This document shows, piece after piece, positions 41,701-51,872 of a stretch of 64,000 nt of DNA. A program made the position numbers and the translations under genes. The notes beneath the pieces were generated by a model, which saw nothing but the letters and a program-made list of their open reading frames with translations, had not been told where the DNA came from and ran no database searches. This stretch comes from Flavobacterium acetivorans (GTDB lineage Bacteria; Bacteroidota; Bacteroidia; Flavobacteriales; Flavobacteriaceae). The DNA lies in the NCBI RefSeq assembly GCF_020911885.1, contig NZ_CP087132.1, positions 1,364,001-1,428,000 of the forward strand, written 5' to 3'. Position 1 is the stretch's first letter. Each line of letters begins with the position of its first letter.

Positions 41701-42246
41701 ATGAAAAGGGTATATAAAATAACACTTTTATTTGGCATCACTATTTTAGTGGCATCTTGTCATAATAAAAAAGCGCCAAATTATCAGTATTTTCCAAATA
41801 TGTACGAATCTGTAGGTTATGAAACCTATTCTGAGTCAGCTGCATTCAAAAACGGAAAAGAAGGACAATTACCTGTTGATGGTACTATTAATAGAGGTTT
41901 TGAAACTTATGATTATGAGAATTCGACTGCAGGTTACGAACTAGCCAAAGCGAATCTTAAATCACCTTTAGATTCATTGGACAGAAGCTCTGATAAAGGA
42001 AAAGCACTTTATGATATTTATTGTATCAGTTGTCATGGTGCAACTGGTGATGGTAAAGGGAAATTAGTGGAAAGAGAAAAATTCTTAGGAGTTCCTAGCT
42101 ATAAGGACAGGGAAATTACCGAAGGAAGTATTTTTCATGTTGAAACTTATGGTTTAAATGCAATGGGTTCTCATGCAAATCAATTAAGTAAACATGAACG
42201 TTGGTTGGTTGCTGACTATGTTCTTAAACTTAAAAGCCAATTATAA
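41701..42246 (+). CDS. actE: Alternative complex III mono-heme cytochrome c subunit ActE
   Basis: A 181-residue lipoprotein cytochrome: signal peptide ending LVASC (Cys20 lipid anchor), one heme site CISCH in ALYDIYCISCHGATGDGKG and a probable Met ligand in NAMGSHANQLS. It would receive electrons from ActA and hand them toward the oxidase. It starts 7 bp after actD. Confidence 0.94.
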   Translation: MKRVYKITLLFGITILVASCHNKKAPNYQYFPNMYESVGYETYSESAAFKNGKEGQLPVDGTINRGFETYDYENSTAGYELAKANLKSPLDSLDRSSDKGKALYDIYCISCHGATGDGKGKLVEREKFLGVPSYKDREITEGSIFHVETYGLNAMGSHANQLSKHERWLVADYVLKLKSQL

Positions 42247-42273
42247 TTGTTGAACTAACTGATCGTAATAGAT

Positions 42274-43617
42274 ATGTATACATTTTCAAATAAATTAAAA
42301 ACTTTTTCTTTCATCTTAATGGCCGTTGGTATATTAGGAATAGGTTATGGTTTTTTCAATGCACCCAAAGATATTCACGAGGTTGAAACTCTCCTAGCTG
42401 TAGAGAATCATGGTGGTCACGGAGCAGTAGCTCATCAAGATACTCAATCCTCTGAAGATGCTCACGGAGTTCATAACAAAGTTGATGAAGCTAAAGTTGC
42501 AGCTGAACATGAAGAACATTTAACTCATGTTTTGCATCAATTACAAAACAAGCCTTGGGCGGCTTTATATGTTGCTTGTATTTTCTTTTTGCTTCTTTCT
42601 ATGGGGGTTTTAGCATTTTACGCTATTCAGCAAGTCGCTCAAGCGGGTTGGTCTCCAGTTTTGTTTAGAGTAATGCAGGGAATTACGGCTTATTTGCCTT
42701 ATGGTTCTGTTATTTTCTTTATCATATTGGTTTTATGTGGTCTTCATTTCAATCACTTATTTATTTGGTTAGATCCTGAAGTAGTGGCTCATGATGCGCT
42801 TATTGCAAATAAAGCGGGTTATTTAAATTTCCCATTTTGGATAGTGAGAGCTGCAATATTCCTTATAGGTTGGAATTTGTATAATTATTATACTAGAAAA
42901 AATTGTCTTGCTCAAGATGAGTCTAATGATAATTCCTTTTACAAAAAGAATTTCAATATCTCTGCAGGATTTTTAGTTTTCTTCATTGTTTCTGAATCAA
43001 TTATGTCTTGGGACTGGATTATGTCAATTGATCCACACTGGTTTAGTACATTATTCGGATGGTATGTATTCGCTAGTTTCTTTGTAAGCGGTATTACAAT
43101 GATTGCTATGGTTACATTATACTTGAAATCAAAAGGATATTTAGAATATGTTAATACAAGTCATATTCATGATTTAGCTAAGTTCATGTTTGGAATTAGC
43201 GTGTTTTGGACTTATTTATGGTTCTCGCAATTCATGTTGATTTGGTATGCAAATATTCCTGAAGAGGTGACTTATTATGTTACTAGAATCGAGCTGTATA
43301 ATTTGCCTTTCTTTGGCGCTATAGTTATGAATTTTGTTTTCCCATTGTTGATATTAATAAATACAGATTTCAAAAGAATCTCTTGGGTTATAGTTATGGC
43401 TGGTGTTGTAATATTAGCAGGACATTATATTGATTTTTTCAATATGATCATGCCTGGAACAGTAGGGGACAGATGGTTTATTGGTGTGTCTGAAATTGCA
43501 TCCGTTCTTTTCTTCCTTGGATTATTTATCTATGCCGTATTTACTGCATTAACTAAAGCTCCTTTGTTGCCAAAAAGAAATCCATTTATAGAAGAAAGTA
43601 AACATTTCCATTATTAA
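42274..43617 (+). CDS. actF: Alternative complex III membrane subunit ActF
   Basis: Polytopic subunit of 447 residues with about ten helices, related to ActC. Typical stretches are NKPWAALYVACIFFLLLSMGVLAFYAIQ, SESIMSWDWIMSIDPHWFSTLFGWYVFASFFVSGI and SQFMLIWYANIPEEVTYY. A histidine-rich loop (residues about 45-90) is specific to this group. It precedes coxB by 19 bp. Confidence 0.94.
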   Translation: MYTFSNKLKTFSFILMAVGILGIGYGFFNAPKDIHEVETLLAVENHGGHGAVAHQDTQSSEDAHGVHNKVDEAKVAAEHEEHLTHVLHQLQNKPWAALYVACIFFLLLSMGVLAFYAIQQVAQAGWSPVLFRVMQGITAYLPYGSVIFFIILVLCGLHFNHLFIWLDPEVVAHDALIANKAGYLNFPFWIVRAAIFLIGWNLYNYYTRKNCLAQDESNDNSFYKKNFNISAGFLVFFIVSESIMSWDWIMSIDPHWFSTLFGWYVFASFFVSGITMIAMVTLYLKSKGYLEYVNTSHIHDLAKFMFGISVFWTYLWFSQFMLIWYANIPEEVTYYVTRIELYNLPFFGAIVMNFVFPLLILINTDFKRISWVIVMAGVVILAGHYIDFFNMIMPGTVGDRWFIGVSEIASVLFFLGLFIYAVFTALTKAPLLPKRNPFIEESKHFHY

Positions 43618-43636
43618 TATTTAAAGAAATAAACAG

Positions 43637-44791
43637 ATGACAAGTTTGTTGGTAATTATAGTTTTAGTTTTATTGGCTGTTGCCTTGTGGCAATTGACAA
43701 AAATATTTGACCTTACTCAGGTAGGTTCAGGTACGGACACTTCCGAAATAGCTACAGATAAAGATAATAATGTACAGGGGTATTTAATGTTTGGTTTTTT
43801 AGCCTTTCTTTATATATTTTCTATTTATGGGTTGTTAAAATGGGGGCCATTAGTGCTACATACACCTGCTTCTGAACATGGTGGAGAAGTAGATAACTTA
43901 ATGAATATTACTTGGGTCTTGATTTTTATAGTTCAGGCGATTACACAAGTTTTATTACACTATTTTACTTTTAAATATAAAGGTAAAAAAGGTCAAAAAG
44001 CATTGTTTTTTGCTGATAACAATAGATTAGAAGCAATTTGGAGTGTAATTCCGGCAGTAGTCTTAGCTGGTTTAATCCTTTATGGACTTTATGCTTGGAC
44101 TAATATCATGTTTGTTGATGAAGATGAGGATACAGTTGTAATCGAATTATATGCACAACAATTTAAATGGACTGCGAGATATGCAGGAGAAGATAATGTT
44201 CTTGGAAAAGCAAATGTGAGATTAATTGATGGTGTAAACACTCTTGGAGTTGATATGTCAGATCCTTATGCTCAAGATGATATTGTGGTTTCAGAATTGC
44301 ATATCCCAAAAGGTAAAAAGGTTCATTTTAAAATGAGGTCTCAGGATGTATTACACTCTGCTTATTTTCCTCATTTTAGAGCACAAATGAACTGTGTTCC
44401 TGGTATGGTTACTGAATTTGCGTTTTTGCCGGTCTATACCACAGCAGAGTACAGAGAATTGCCATACATGATTGAAAAAGTGGCTAATATAAATGCATTA
44501 AGAGCCAAGAAGAGTACTGAACTTGTTGCAAAAGGAGGAAATGCTTTAGATCCTTATACTTTTGATTATTTGTTGCTTTGTAATAAAATATGTGGTGCTT
44601 CACATTACAATATGCAAATGAAAGTAATCGTTGATACTCCTGAGGATTATAAGAAATGGTTGAAGGAACAAGCGCTTTTGGTACAACAAGTAAAAGAGTC
44701 TAAGGCTCCAGCTGCTATTGAAGGAGAGATTCAAGTCGATTCTACAAAAGGTGGTGATACCACGGCTGTTGCAAAAATAGCAATGAAATAA
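43637..44791 (+). CDS. coxB: Cytochrome c oxidase subunit II
   Basis: Electron-entry subunit with the CuA centre; 384 residues. An N-terminal helix and two further membrane helices (about 45-65, 90-112, 133-152) precede the periplasmic domain, where HSAYFPHFRAQMNCVPGM and CNKICGASHYNMQM (C-x3-C-x3-H-x2-M) supply the copper ligands. An insertion of about 50 residues separates these two blocks. No heme c domain is present. Confidence 0.96.
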   Translation: MTSLLVIIVLVLLAVALWQLTKIFDLTQVGSGTDTSEIATDKDNNVQGYLMFGFLAFLYIFSIYGLLKWGPLVLHTPASEHGGEVDNLMNITWVLIFIVQAITQVLLHYFTFKYKGKKGQKALFFADNNRLEAIWSVIPAVVLAGLILYGLYAWTNIMFVDEDEDTVVIELYAQQFKWTARYAGEDNVLGKANVRLIDGVNTLGVDMSDPYAQDDIVVSELHIPKGKKVHFKMRSQDVLHSAYFPHFRAQMNCVPGMVTEFAFLPVYTTAEYRELPYMIEKVANINALRAKKSTELVAKGGNALDPYTFDYLLLCNKICGASHYNMQMKVIVDTPEDYKKWLKEQALLVQQVKESKAPAAIEGEIQVDSTKGGDTTAVAKIAMK

Positions 44792-44821
44792 AATTATTAA
44801 GAAAATTTAAAGTATACATAT

Positions 44822-46618
44822 ATGTCAGCAGAAGGTCACGATCACGCAATGGATCACGAACACGAACATCATCATAAAGAAACTTTTATTACTAAATATA
44901 TTTTTAGTATAGATCATAAAATGATTTCCAAGCAGTACTTGATAACAGGTATTATTATGGGGGTTATCGGGATTTTGATGTCATTGCTTTTTAGGATGCA
45001 AATTGCATGGCCAGAAGAGTCTTTTAAGATTTTTAATGTCTTATTGGGAGATAAGTTTGCTCCTGAGGGTGTTATGGCTAATGATATTTATTTAGCTTTG
45101 GTTACAATTCACGGAACCATTATGGTGTTCTTTGTTTTGACTGCCGGTTTAAGTGGAACTTTTAGTAATTTGCTTATTCCACTTCAAATTGGAGCACGTG
45201 ATATGGCTTCAGGATTCATGAACATGGTTTCTTATTGGTTGTTCTTTTTATCAGCCGTTATTATGATTTGTTCATTATTTGTTGAAGCAGGTCCTGCATC
45301 TTCAGGATGGACAATTTATCCTCCTTTGAGTGCATTGCCACAAGCAATTCCTGGTTCTGGTATGGGTATGACACTTTGGTTAGTATCTATGGCTATTTTC
45401 ATTGCTTCTTCATTAATGGGTTCTTTGAATTATATTGTTACTGTAATCAACCTTAGAACAAAAGGAATGTCAATGACAAGATTGCCATTAACAATTTGGA
45501 CTTTCTTTGTTACAGCAATAATTGGTGTAGTTTCGTTTCCGGTATTATTATCAGCAGCTTTATTGTTGATTTTTGATAGAAGTTTTGGTACTTCTTTCTT
45601 CTTGTCAGATATTTATATAGCTGGAGAAGTTTTACATTACCAAGGTGGTTCTCCAGTATTGTTTGAACACTTATTTTGGTTTTTAGGTCACCCAGAGGTA
45701 TATATCGTAATTTTACCGGCAATGGGAATTGTATCTGAAGTTATGGCTACTAATGCTCGTAAACCAATTTTTGGTTACAGAGCGATGATTATGTCTGTTT
45801 TAGCAATTGCTTTCTTGTCTACAATTGTTTGGGGACACCATATGTTTATTTCAGGAATGAATCCGTTTTTAGGTTCTGTATTTACATTTACAACCTTATT
45901 AATTGCGATACCGTCAGCGGTAAAAGCATTCAACTGGATTACAACTTTATGGAAAGGTAATTTGCAATTAAACCCTGCAATGTTATTCTCTATTGGAATG
46001 GTTTCAACTTTTATCACTGGAGGTTTAACAGGAATTATTCTTGGAGATAGTACTTTGGATATTAACGTTCACGATACTTATTTCGTAGTTGCTCACTTTC
46101 ACTTGGTAATGGGTATTTCTGCTCTTTATGGAATGTTTGCCGGAGTTTATCACTGGTTCCCTAGATTGTATGGAAGAATGATGAATAAGAACTTAGGTTA
46201 TGTTCACTTTTGGGTATCTGCAATATGTGCTTATGGAGTATTTTTCCCAATGCACTTTATCGGATTAGCAGGTTTACCAAGACGTTATTACACAAATACA
46301 AATTTCCCATTGTTTGACGATTTGCAAAATGTAAACGTACTTATTACAGCATTTGCTTTAATAGGAGGTATATTCCAATTGGTTTTCTTGTATAATTTCT
46401 TTGTTAGTATTTTCTACGGTAAGAAAGCCGTTCAGAATCCTTGGAAATCGAACACTCTTGAATGGACTGCACCGGTTGAACACATACACGGAAACTGGCC
46501 AGGTGAAATTCCAGAAGTTCATAGATGGCCATATGACTATAGTAATCCTAATCATGAAGAGGATTTTGTTCCTCAAAATGTACCAATGAAACCAGGTGAA
46601 GAAGTTTTACATCACTAG
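44822..46618 (+). CDS. coxA: Cytochrome c oxidase subunit I
   Basis: Catalytic heme-copper subunit of 598 residues with twelve helices. Present are GTIMVFFVLTAGLSGTFSN, the CuB/tyrosine block FLGHPEVYIVILPAMG (A-type: Glu within HPEVY), WGHHMFISGM, and the heme a/a3 histidines in VHDTYFVVAHFHLVMG. The N-terminus is histidine-rich. Subunit III is not next to it, so it must be encoded elsewhere. A terminator follows directly. Confidence 0.97.
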   Translation: MSAEGHDHAMDHEHEHHHKETFITKYIFSIDHKMISKQYLITGIIMGVIGILMSLLFRMQIAWPEESFKIFNVLLGDKFAPEGVMANDIYLALVTIHGTIMVFFVLTAGLSGTFSNLLIPLQIGARDMASGFMNMVSYWLFFLSAVIMICSLFVEAGPASSGWTIYPPLSALPQAIPGSGMGMTLWLVSMAIFIASSLMGSLNYIVTVINLRTKGMSMTRLPLTIWTFFVTAIIGVVSFPVLLSAALLLIFDRSFGTSFFLSDIYIAGEVLHYQGGSPVLFEHLFWFLGHPEVYIVILPAMGIVSEVMATNARKPIFGYRAMIMSVLAIAFLSTIVWGHHMFISGMNPFLGSVFTFTTLLIAIPSAVKAFNWITTLWKGNLQLNPAMLFSIGMVSTFITGGLTGIILGDSTLDINVHDTYFVVAHFHLVMGISALYGMFAGVYHWFPRLYGRMMNKNLGYVHFWVSAICAYGVFFPMHFIGLAGLPRRYYTNTNFPLFDDLQNVNVLITAFALIGGIFQLVFLYNFFVSIFYGKKAVQNPWKSNTLEWTAPVEHIHGNWPGEIPEVHRWPYDYSNPNHEEDFVPQNVPMKPGEEVLHH

Positions 46619-46631
46619 TTTCTATAAATAT

Positions 46632-46668
46632 AAAAAATGCCTTTCTATTCAGAGAGGCATTTTTTTTT
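46632..46668 (+). terminator. Intrinsic terminator after coxA
   Basis: AAAAAATGCCTTTCT pairs with AGAGAGGCATTTTTT (one G-T pair) around ATTC, followed by T residues. It ends the act-cox operon. Confidence 0.9.
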
Positions 46669-46684
46669 ACTTGTAACTTTGTTC

Positions 46685-46692
46685 TATCTTTG
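46685..46692 (+). promoter_or_regulatory. Promoter -7 element of ruvB
   Basis: TATCTTTG ends only four bases before the ruvB ATG at 46697, so the transcript would have almost no leader. The -33 element is not clear. Confidence 0.45.
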
Positions 46693-46696
46693 CTTT

Positions 46697-47719
46697 ATGA
46701 ATGAAAATTTAGATCCAACAACCAAAGGCTATAATTCGGAAGAATTTGATCTTGAAAAAAAATTGCGACCATTGTCATTTGATGATTTTGCGGGTCAAGA
46801 TCAGGTATTAGAAAATTTAAAAGTCTTTGTTCAGGCTGCAAATCAGAGGAATGAAGCACTAGATCACACCCTTTTTCACGGTCCTCCGGGTTTGGGAAAA
46901 ACGACTTTGGCCAACATTCTAGCTAACGAATTGGAAGTTGGAATAAAAATAACTTCAGGTCCCGTTCTTGATAAGCCGGGTGATTTAGCGGGATTGTTAA
47001 CAAATCTTGAAGAAAGAGACGTTTTGTTTATTGATGAGATCCACCGTTTGAGTCCTATTGTTGAAGAATATTTGTATTCAGCAATGGAAGATTTTAAGAT
47101 TGATATTATGATTGAATCTGGGCCAAATGCACGAACAGTACAGATTAATCTTAACCCTTTTACTCTAATAGGTGCTACAACACGTTCAGGGTTGCTAACA
47201 GCGCCCATGAGAGCCCGTTTTGGTATATCATCGAGATTACAATATTATACGACTGAATTATTGACTACCATTGTAGAACGTAGCGCTTCTATTTTAAAAA
47301 TGCCTATTTCTTTGGAAGCTGCAATTGAGATTGCTGGCAGAAGTAGGGGAACACCTCGTATTGCTAATGCATTATTGCGTCGCGTTCGTGATTTTGCCCA
47401 AATCAAAGGCAACGGAACCATTGATATTGAGATTGCTCGTTATGCCCTAAAAGCATTGAATGTTGATGCGCACGGGCTTGACGAAATGGATAATAAAATA
47501 TTGAATACTATTATTGATAAATTTAAAGGCGGCCCGGTTGGTTTATCAACTTTAGCAACTGCTGTTTCTGAAAGTAGTGAAACCATTGAAGAAGTTTATG
47601 AGCCTTTCTTGATTCAAGAAGGATTTATTATGAGGACCCCCAGAGGGAGAGAAGTGACGGATAAAGCTTATAAACATTTAGGAAAAGTAAATACAAATAT
47701 TCAAGGAGGATTGTTTTAG
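46697..47719 (+). CDS. ruvB: Holliday junction branch migration ATPase RuvB
   Basis: Motor subunit of RuvABC; 340 residues. It has [22 protein letters not shown], Walker [13 protein letters not shown], Walker [12 protein letters not shown], sensor [18 protein letters not shown], the arginine finger region and a C-terminal winged helix with [29 protein letters not shown] 46697 gives the usual MNENLDP start; the longer frame would begin inside the coxA terminator. RuvA lies 4 kb away. Confidence 0.97.
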   Translation: MNENLDPTTKGYNSEEFDLEKKLRPLSFDDFAGQDQVLENLKVFVQAANQRNEALDHTLFHGPPGLGKTTLANILANELEVGIKITSGPVLDKPGDLAGLLTNLEERDVLFIDEIHRLSPIVEEYLYSAMEDFKIDIMIESGPNARTVQINLNPFTLIGATTRSGLLTAPMRARFGISSRLQYYTTELLTTIVERSASILKMPISLEAAIEIAGRSRGTPRIANALLRRVRDFAQIKGNGTIDIEIARYALKALNVDAHGLDEMDNKILNTIIDKFKGGPVGLSTLATAVSESSETIEEVYEPFLIQEGFIMRTPRGREVTDKAYKHLGKVNTNIQGGLF

Positions 47720-47724
47720 GAACG

Positions 47725-47815
47725 ATTTACTTCATCAGTTCGCTTCGCTCGTGTTCTGCTATGCTCTATATCCAGGCCAAAAAAAGGCTTGGCATGCCGT
47801 TGCTATCAGAGCCAA
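47725..47815. repeat. Unusual GC-richer intergenic block
   Basis: The 90 bases between ruvB and queG (with CAGTTCGCTTCGCTCG, GCTATGCTCTATATCC and the hairpin CCAGGCC-A7-GGCTTGG) differ in composition from surrounding spacers and look like an interspersed repeat. No element family is recognised. Confidence 0.35.
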
Positions 47816-47848
47816 AAACGTTTAGTTATTAATTTAGGATATGGAATC

Positions 47849-48769
47849 ATTAATTTAAAATCTCAATACACGCAGTTTATAAAATCCGAAGCCAAACGCC
47901 TCGGATTTTTGTCTTGTGGTATATCTAAGGCTGGATTTCTGGAGCAAGAAGCGCCTAGACTGGAAGATTGGCTTAATAAGAACAGGAACGGACAGATGAC
48001 CTATATGGAGAATCATTTTGACAAACGTTTAGATCCTACTAAGCTTGTCGATGATGCCAAAAGCGTCATTTCTCTATTGTTGAATTATTATCCGGAAGAA
48101 AAACAAAATCCGGATTCCTATAAGATTTCTAAATATGCTTTTGGTCAGGATTATCATTTTGTCATAAAGGATAAATTGAAAGAGTTATTGTTTTCAATTG
48201 AGGAAACCATAGGTGAGGTTTCCGGTCGTGCTTTTGTAGACTCGGCTCCAGTACTCGATAAAGCTTGGGCAGCCAAAAGCGGTTTGGGTTGGATAGGGAA
48301 AAACAGCAATCTGCTGACTCAAAAAGTAGGTTCTTTTTATTTTATAGCTGAACTGATTATCGATCTGGATTTAGATTATGATAACGCCACAACGGATCAT
48401 TGTGGAACCTGTACTGCTTGTATTGATGCCTGTCCTACTCAGGCAATCGTAGCTCCTTATGTTGTTGATGGTAGCAAATGCATATCCTATTTTACCATTG
48501 AACTCAAAGAAAATATTCCTAAGGAAATGAAAGGAAAGTTTGCTGATTGGGCTTTTGGTTGTGATGTGTGTCAGGATGTGTGTCCTTGGAACCGATTCTC
48601 AAAAGCGCATAAGGAACCTTTATTTGATCCAAATCCAGAATTACTTTCGATGTCTAAAAAAGATTGGGAGGAAATTACCGAGGAAACTTTTAAATCAGTC
48701 TTTAAAAACTCTCCTTTGAAGCGAACAAAATTTCAAGGAATTAAAAGAAATATCGATTTTTTAAAATAA
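47849..48769 (+). CDS. queG: Epoxyqueuosine reductase QueG
   Basis: Cobalamin-dependent iron-sulfur enzyme that makes queuosine in tRNA from epoxyqueuosine. About 306 residues: [34 protein letters not shown] [36 protein letters not shown], then two 4Fe-4S groups [12 protein letters not shown] and [11 protein letters not shown]. There is no in-frame ATG: possible starts are ATT at 47849 (followed by [19 protein letters not shown], like the usual N-terminus) or TTG at 47789, which lies in the unusual upstream block. ATT is chosen on protein length. Confidence 0.92.
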   Translation: MNLKSQYTQFIKSEAKRLGFLSCGISKAGFLEQEAPRLEDWLNKNRNGQMTYMENHFDKRLDPTKLVDDAKSVISLLLNYYPEEKQNPDSYKISKYAFGQDYHFVIKDKLKELLFSIEETIGEVSGRAFVDSAPVLDKAWAAKSGLGWIGKNSNLLTQKVGSFYFIAELIIDLDLDYDNATTDHCGTCTACIDACPTQAIVAPYVVDGSKCISYFTIELKENIPKEMKGKFADWAFGCDVCQDVCPWNRFSKAHKEPLFDPNPELLSMSKKDWEEITEETFKSVFKNSPLKRTKFQGIKRNIDFLK

Positions 48770-48911
48770 ACGAAGGTTTCTCAATAGCTTTTCTCTTCTT
48801 TTTTATTTAATTTTTTTTCCTTTTTTTGGACTTTAGGTTTTTATCAAGCTTAATAAAATATCTTTTGTGTGCTTTTTTTTTTAACTTTAGAGTCAATTAA
48901 ATCTTTTAGTT

Positions 48912-49346
48912 ATGACTGTAAATCAAATATTAAGCAGAAAAGGCAATGCGATCTACTCTGTTGTTTCCACAATTACGGTATATGAAGCCATTAAAACAAT
49001 GGGGGAGAAAAATATTGGTGCTATTTTAGTAATTGAAGATGGGATTCTAAAAGGGATCATGTCTGAGAGAGATTACGCTCGTAAGATTGTTCTAAAAGGC
49101 AAAGCTTCTAAAGATACTCTAGTGAAAGAGATTATGGAGGAAAAGGTTATTACCGTAAAACCGACCGATAATCTAGATTATTGTATGGAATTAATGACCA
49201 TAAGAAGAGTCCGTCACTTACCAGTTATGGATGAAAATTTAGTTTTGGGAATTATTTCCATTGGGGATGTTGTTATGGCGATAATCGAAGTTCAGAAAAA
49301 TACCATTGCGCATTTGGACTCCTATATCAGTGGCTCTAAGGCCTAA
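48912..49346 (+). CDS. CBS-domain protein
   Basis: A 144-residue protein consisting only of a CBS pair: first repeat about 8-60 (IYSVVSTITVYEAIKTMGEKNIGAILVIEDGILKGIMSERDYARKI), second about 70-130 (VKEIMEEKVITVKPTDNLDYCMELMTIRRVRHLPVMDENLVLGIISIGDVV). Stand-alone CBS pairs bind adenine nucleotides and regulate a partner. The partner is unknown; malic enzyme follows but with its own promoter. Confidence 0.92.
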   Translation: MTVNQILSRKGNAIYSVVSTITVYEAIKTMGEKNIGAILVIEDGILKGIMSERDYARKIVLKGKASKDTLVKEIMEEKVITVKPTDNLDYCMELMTIRRVRHLPVMDENLVLGIISIGDVVMAIIEVQKNTIAHLDSYISGSKA

Positions 49347-49372
49347 ATTCGATTTCTACAGATAGATTAATA

Positions 49373-49402
49373 AAGGGCTGCAAATTGATGCGGCTTTTTT
49401 TT
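49373..49402 (+). terminator. Intrinsic terminator after the CBS gene
   Basis: AAGGGCTGCA pairs with TGCGGCTTTT (three G-T pairs) around AATTGA, followed by T residues. Confidence 0.7.
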
Positions 49403-49469
49403 ATTCAAAAGAGAGGTTGGTTTTTTGTAAAAGAATAATATAAAAGCTTCCTTATTAAATCAAGTCTTA

Positions 49470-49477
49470 TATCTTTG
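49470..49477 (+). promoter_or_regulatory. Promoter -7 element of the malic enzyme gene
   Basis: TATCTTTG matches TAnnTTTG; the ATG at 49502 lies 24 bases after it. The TTG inside this element is therefore not a start codon. Confidence 0.6.
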
Positions 49478-49501
49478 TATACTAGAATAAAATCTAATAA
49501 A

Positions 49502-51784
49502 ATGAACAAAAATAGCAAAAGAAGAGAAGCATTATTATATCATGCTAAACCTACTCCAGGGAAAATACAAGTAGTTCCTACCAAGAAATATGCAACCCAA
49601 AGGGATTTGTCATTAGCTTATTCGCCAGGCGTAGCTGAGCCTTGTTTGGAAATTGCCAAAGATGTAAATAATGTATATAAATATACTGCAAAAGGAAATT
49701 TGGTTGCTGTAATAACTAACGGAACGGCTGTTTTAGGACTTGGTGATATTGGTCCTGAGGCTTCAAAACCAGTAATGGAGGGCAAAGGATTGCTGTTTAA
49801 AATATTTTCTGATATTGATGTTTTTGATATTGAGATAGGTACTAAAGACGTTGAAGAATTTATTCAAACCGTAAAAAATATTGCTCCAACTTTTGGAGGG
49901 ATAAACTTAGAGGATATCAAAGCGCCTGAGTCTTTTGAAATCGAACGCAGACTTGTGGAAGAATTGAACATCCCAGTGATGCATGATGATCAACATGGAA
50001 CGGCTATTATATCTTCGGCGGCATTAATAAATGCATTAGAGTTGGCGGGTAAAAAAGCAGAAGATGTGAAAATGGTCGTGTCTGGTGCAGGTTCGGCAGC
50101 CTTGGCTTGTGCTGATTTATATGTTTTACTTGGAGTAAAAGTAGAGAATATATTGATGTTCAATAGTAAAGGAGTTTTGACAAAGGATAGTCCTTCTATA
50201 TCGGTTATGCAACAAAAATATGCTACAGATAAGGCTCCAATGAGTCTTGAAGAAGCATTGGTAGGAGCGGATGTGTTTTTAGGTTTGTCATCTGGGAATA
50301 TCATGACAGCTCAAATGTTGTTAGGAATGGCCGAAAACCCGATTGTTTTTGCCATGGCAAATCCTGATCCCGAAATAGATTATAATTTAGCTATCGCCAC
50401 ACGTAAAGATATAATAATGGCAACGGGAAGATCTGATCATCCTAATCAAGTAAATAATGTGCTTGGTTTTCCTTATATTTTTAGAGGAGCATTAGATGTT
50501 CGTGCCACTAAGATTAACGAAGCGATGAAGATGGCAGCTGTAAAAGCATTGGCATTATTAGCAAAGGAATCTGTTCCAGAACAAGTAAATATTGCTTATG
50601 GAGCGACTAAATTAGTTTTTGGTAGAGATTATATTATACCGAAGCCTTTTGACCCTCGTTTGATCTCGATTGTAGCTCCTGCAGTTGCAAAAGCAGCGAT
50701 GGATTCTGGAGTGGCATTAAATCCAATTACGGATTGGGAGAAATATGAAGAAGAGCTTTTGAATCGACTAGGAAATGATAACAAGATGGTTCGATTGATT
50801 ACCAATAGAGCTAAAATGGATCCTAAAAAAATCGTTTTTGCCGAAGCAGATCATTTAGATGTTTTAAAAGCAGCGCAAATTGTTCATGAAGAGGGTATTG
50901 GTTTTCCTGTTTTGATGGGAAACAAAGAGATTATTTTGGAACTAAAAGAAGAATTAGGATTCGATGCCGAAGTTGAAATTATTGATCCAAAAACAAAAGA
51001 AGAAGAAGACAGGAGAAATAGATTTGCTACTACTTATTGGGAATCTAGAAAAAGAAGAGGGATTTCTTTACTGGATGCTCAAAAATTAATGAGAGAAAGA
51101 AATTATTTTGCTGCCATGATGGTCAATGAAGGAGAGGCAGATGGTTTGGTTTCGGGACATTCTAGAAGTTATCCTTCAGTGGTAAAACCAATGCTTCATC
51201 TTATTGATAAAGCTCCTGGGGCTTCTATTGTAGCGACTACAAATATGATGATGACATCTCGTGGTCCAATGTTTTTGTCAGACACGGCTATAAACATCAA
51301 TCCTTCGGCAGATGACTTAGCCAAAATTGCAATTATGACTGCAAAAACAGCAAGAATGTTTGGTGTTGAACCAGTAATTGCAATGGTGTCATTTTCTAAT
51401 TTTGGGTCATCAACGGATGACAACGCAAGAAAAGTTAGAGAAGCGGTAGCTTACTTGCATGAAAATCATCCAGAAATGGTTATTGATGGCGAAGTTCAAG
51501 CCGATTTTGCCTTAAATCCGGAAATGCTAAAAGAAAAATTCCCGTTCTCTAGATTGGCTGGAAAAAAAGTGAATACCTTGATTTTCCCTAATCTTGATTC
51601 AGCAAATATCACTTATAAGCTGTTAAAAGAATTAAACAAGGTAGATTCTATAGGGCCAATAATGTTAGGAATGGGGAAACCCGTTCACATTTTTCAACTA
51701 GGAGCCAGTGTAGAAGAAATGGTCAATATGGCTGCCATTACAGTTATTGACGCCCAAGAAAAGCAAAAGAAAAAGATTAAATAA
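49502..51784 (+). CDS. maeB: NADP-dependent malic enzyme with phosphotransacetylase-like domain
   Basis: Converts malate to pyruvate and CO2, yielding NADPH; 760 residues. Malic domain (1-160) with [35 protein letters not shown] and [11 protein letters not shown](P)-binding domain with [15 protein letters not shown] and [14 protein letters not shown]-terminal domain (430-760) resembling phosphate acetyltransferase ([40 protein letters not shown]), which has a regulatory role in MaeB. Length is exactly that of MaeB-type enzymes. Confidence 0.96.
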   Translation: MNKNSKRREALLYHAKPTPGKIQVVPTKKYATQRDLSLAYSPGVAEPCLEIAKDVNNVYKYTAKGNLVAVITNGTAVLGLGDIGPEASKPVMEGKGLLFKIFSDIDVFDIEIGTKDVEEFIQTVKNIAPTFGGINLEDIKAPESFEIERRLVEELNIPVMHDDQHGTAIISSAALINALELAGKKAEDVKMVVSGAGSAALACADLYVLLGVKVENILMFNSKGVLTKDSPSISVMQQKYATDKAPMSLEEALVGADVFLGLSSGNIMTAQMLLGMAENPIVFAMANPDPEIDYNLAIATRKDIIMATGRSDHPNQVNNVLGFPYIFRGALDVRATKINEAMKMAAVKALALLAKESVPEQVNIAYGATKLVFGRDYIIPKPFDPRLISIVAPAVAKAAMDSGVALNPITDWEKYEEELLNRLGNDNKMVRLITNRAKMDPKKIVFAEADHLDVLKAAQIVHEEGIGFPVLMGNKEIILELKEELGFDAEVEIIDPKTKEEEDRRNRFATTYWESRKRRGISLLDAQKLMRERNYFAAMMVNEGEADGLVSGHSRSYPSVVKPMLHLIDKAPGASIVATTNMMMTSRGPMFLSDTAININPSADDLAKIAIMTAKTARMFGVEPVIAMVSFSNFGSSTDDNARKVREAVAYLHENHPEMVIDGEVQADFALNPEMLKEKFPFSRLAGKKVNTLIFPNLDSANITYKLLKELNKVDSIGPIMLGMGKPVHIFQLGASVEEMVNMAAITVIDAQEKQKKKIK

Positions 51785-51800
51785 TTTATTTATTAGACTG

Positions 51801-51832
51801 AAGGTTCCTTGAGTTTTTAAGGAACCTTTTTG
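51801..51832 (+). terminator. Intrinsic terminator after the malic enzyme gene
   Basis: AAGGTTCCTT/AAGGAACCTT with an 8-base loop and T residues. Confidence 0.85.
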
Positions 51833-51872
51833 TTTTTTGGTTAAAGGAATTTATGAATCATACAATAAATAA

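Noticed and set aside
46637..46696. Longer N-terminus of RuvB
   Set aside because: It lies in the coxA terminator and promoter; the RuvB family begins at MNENLDP.
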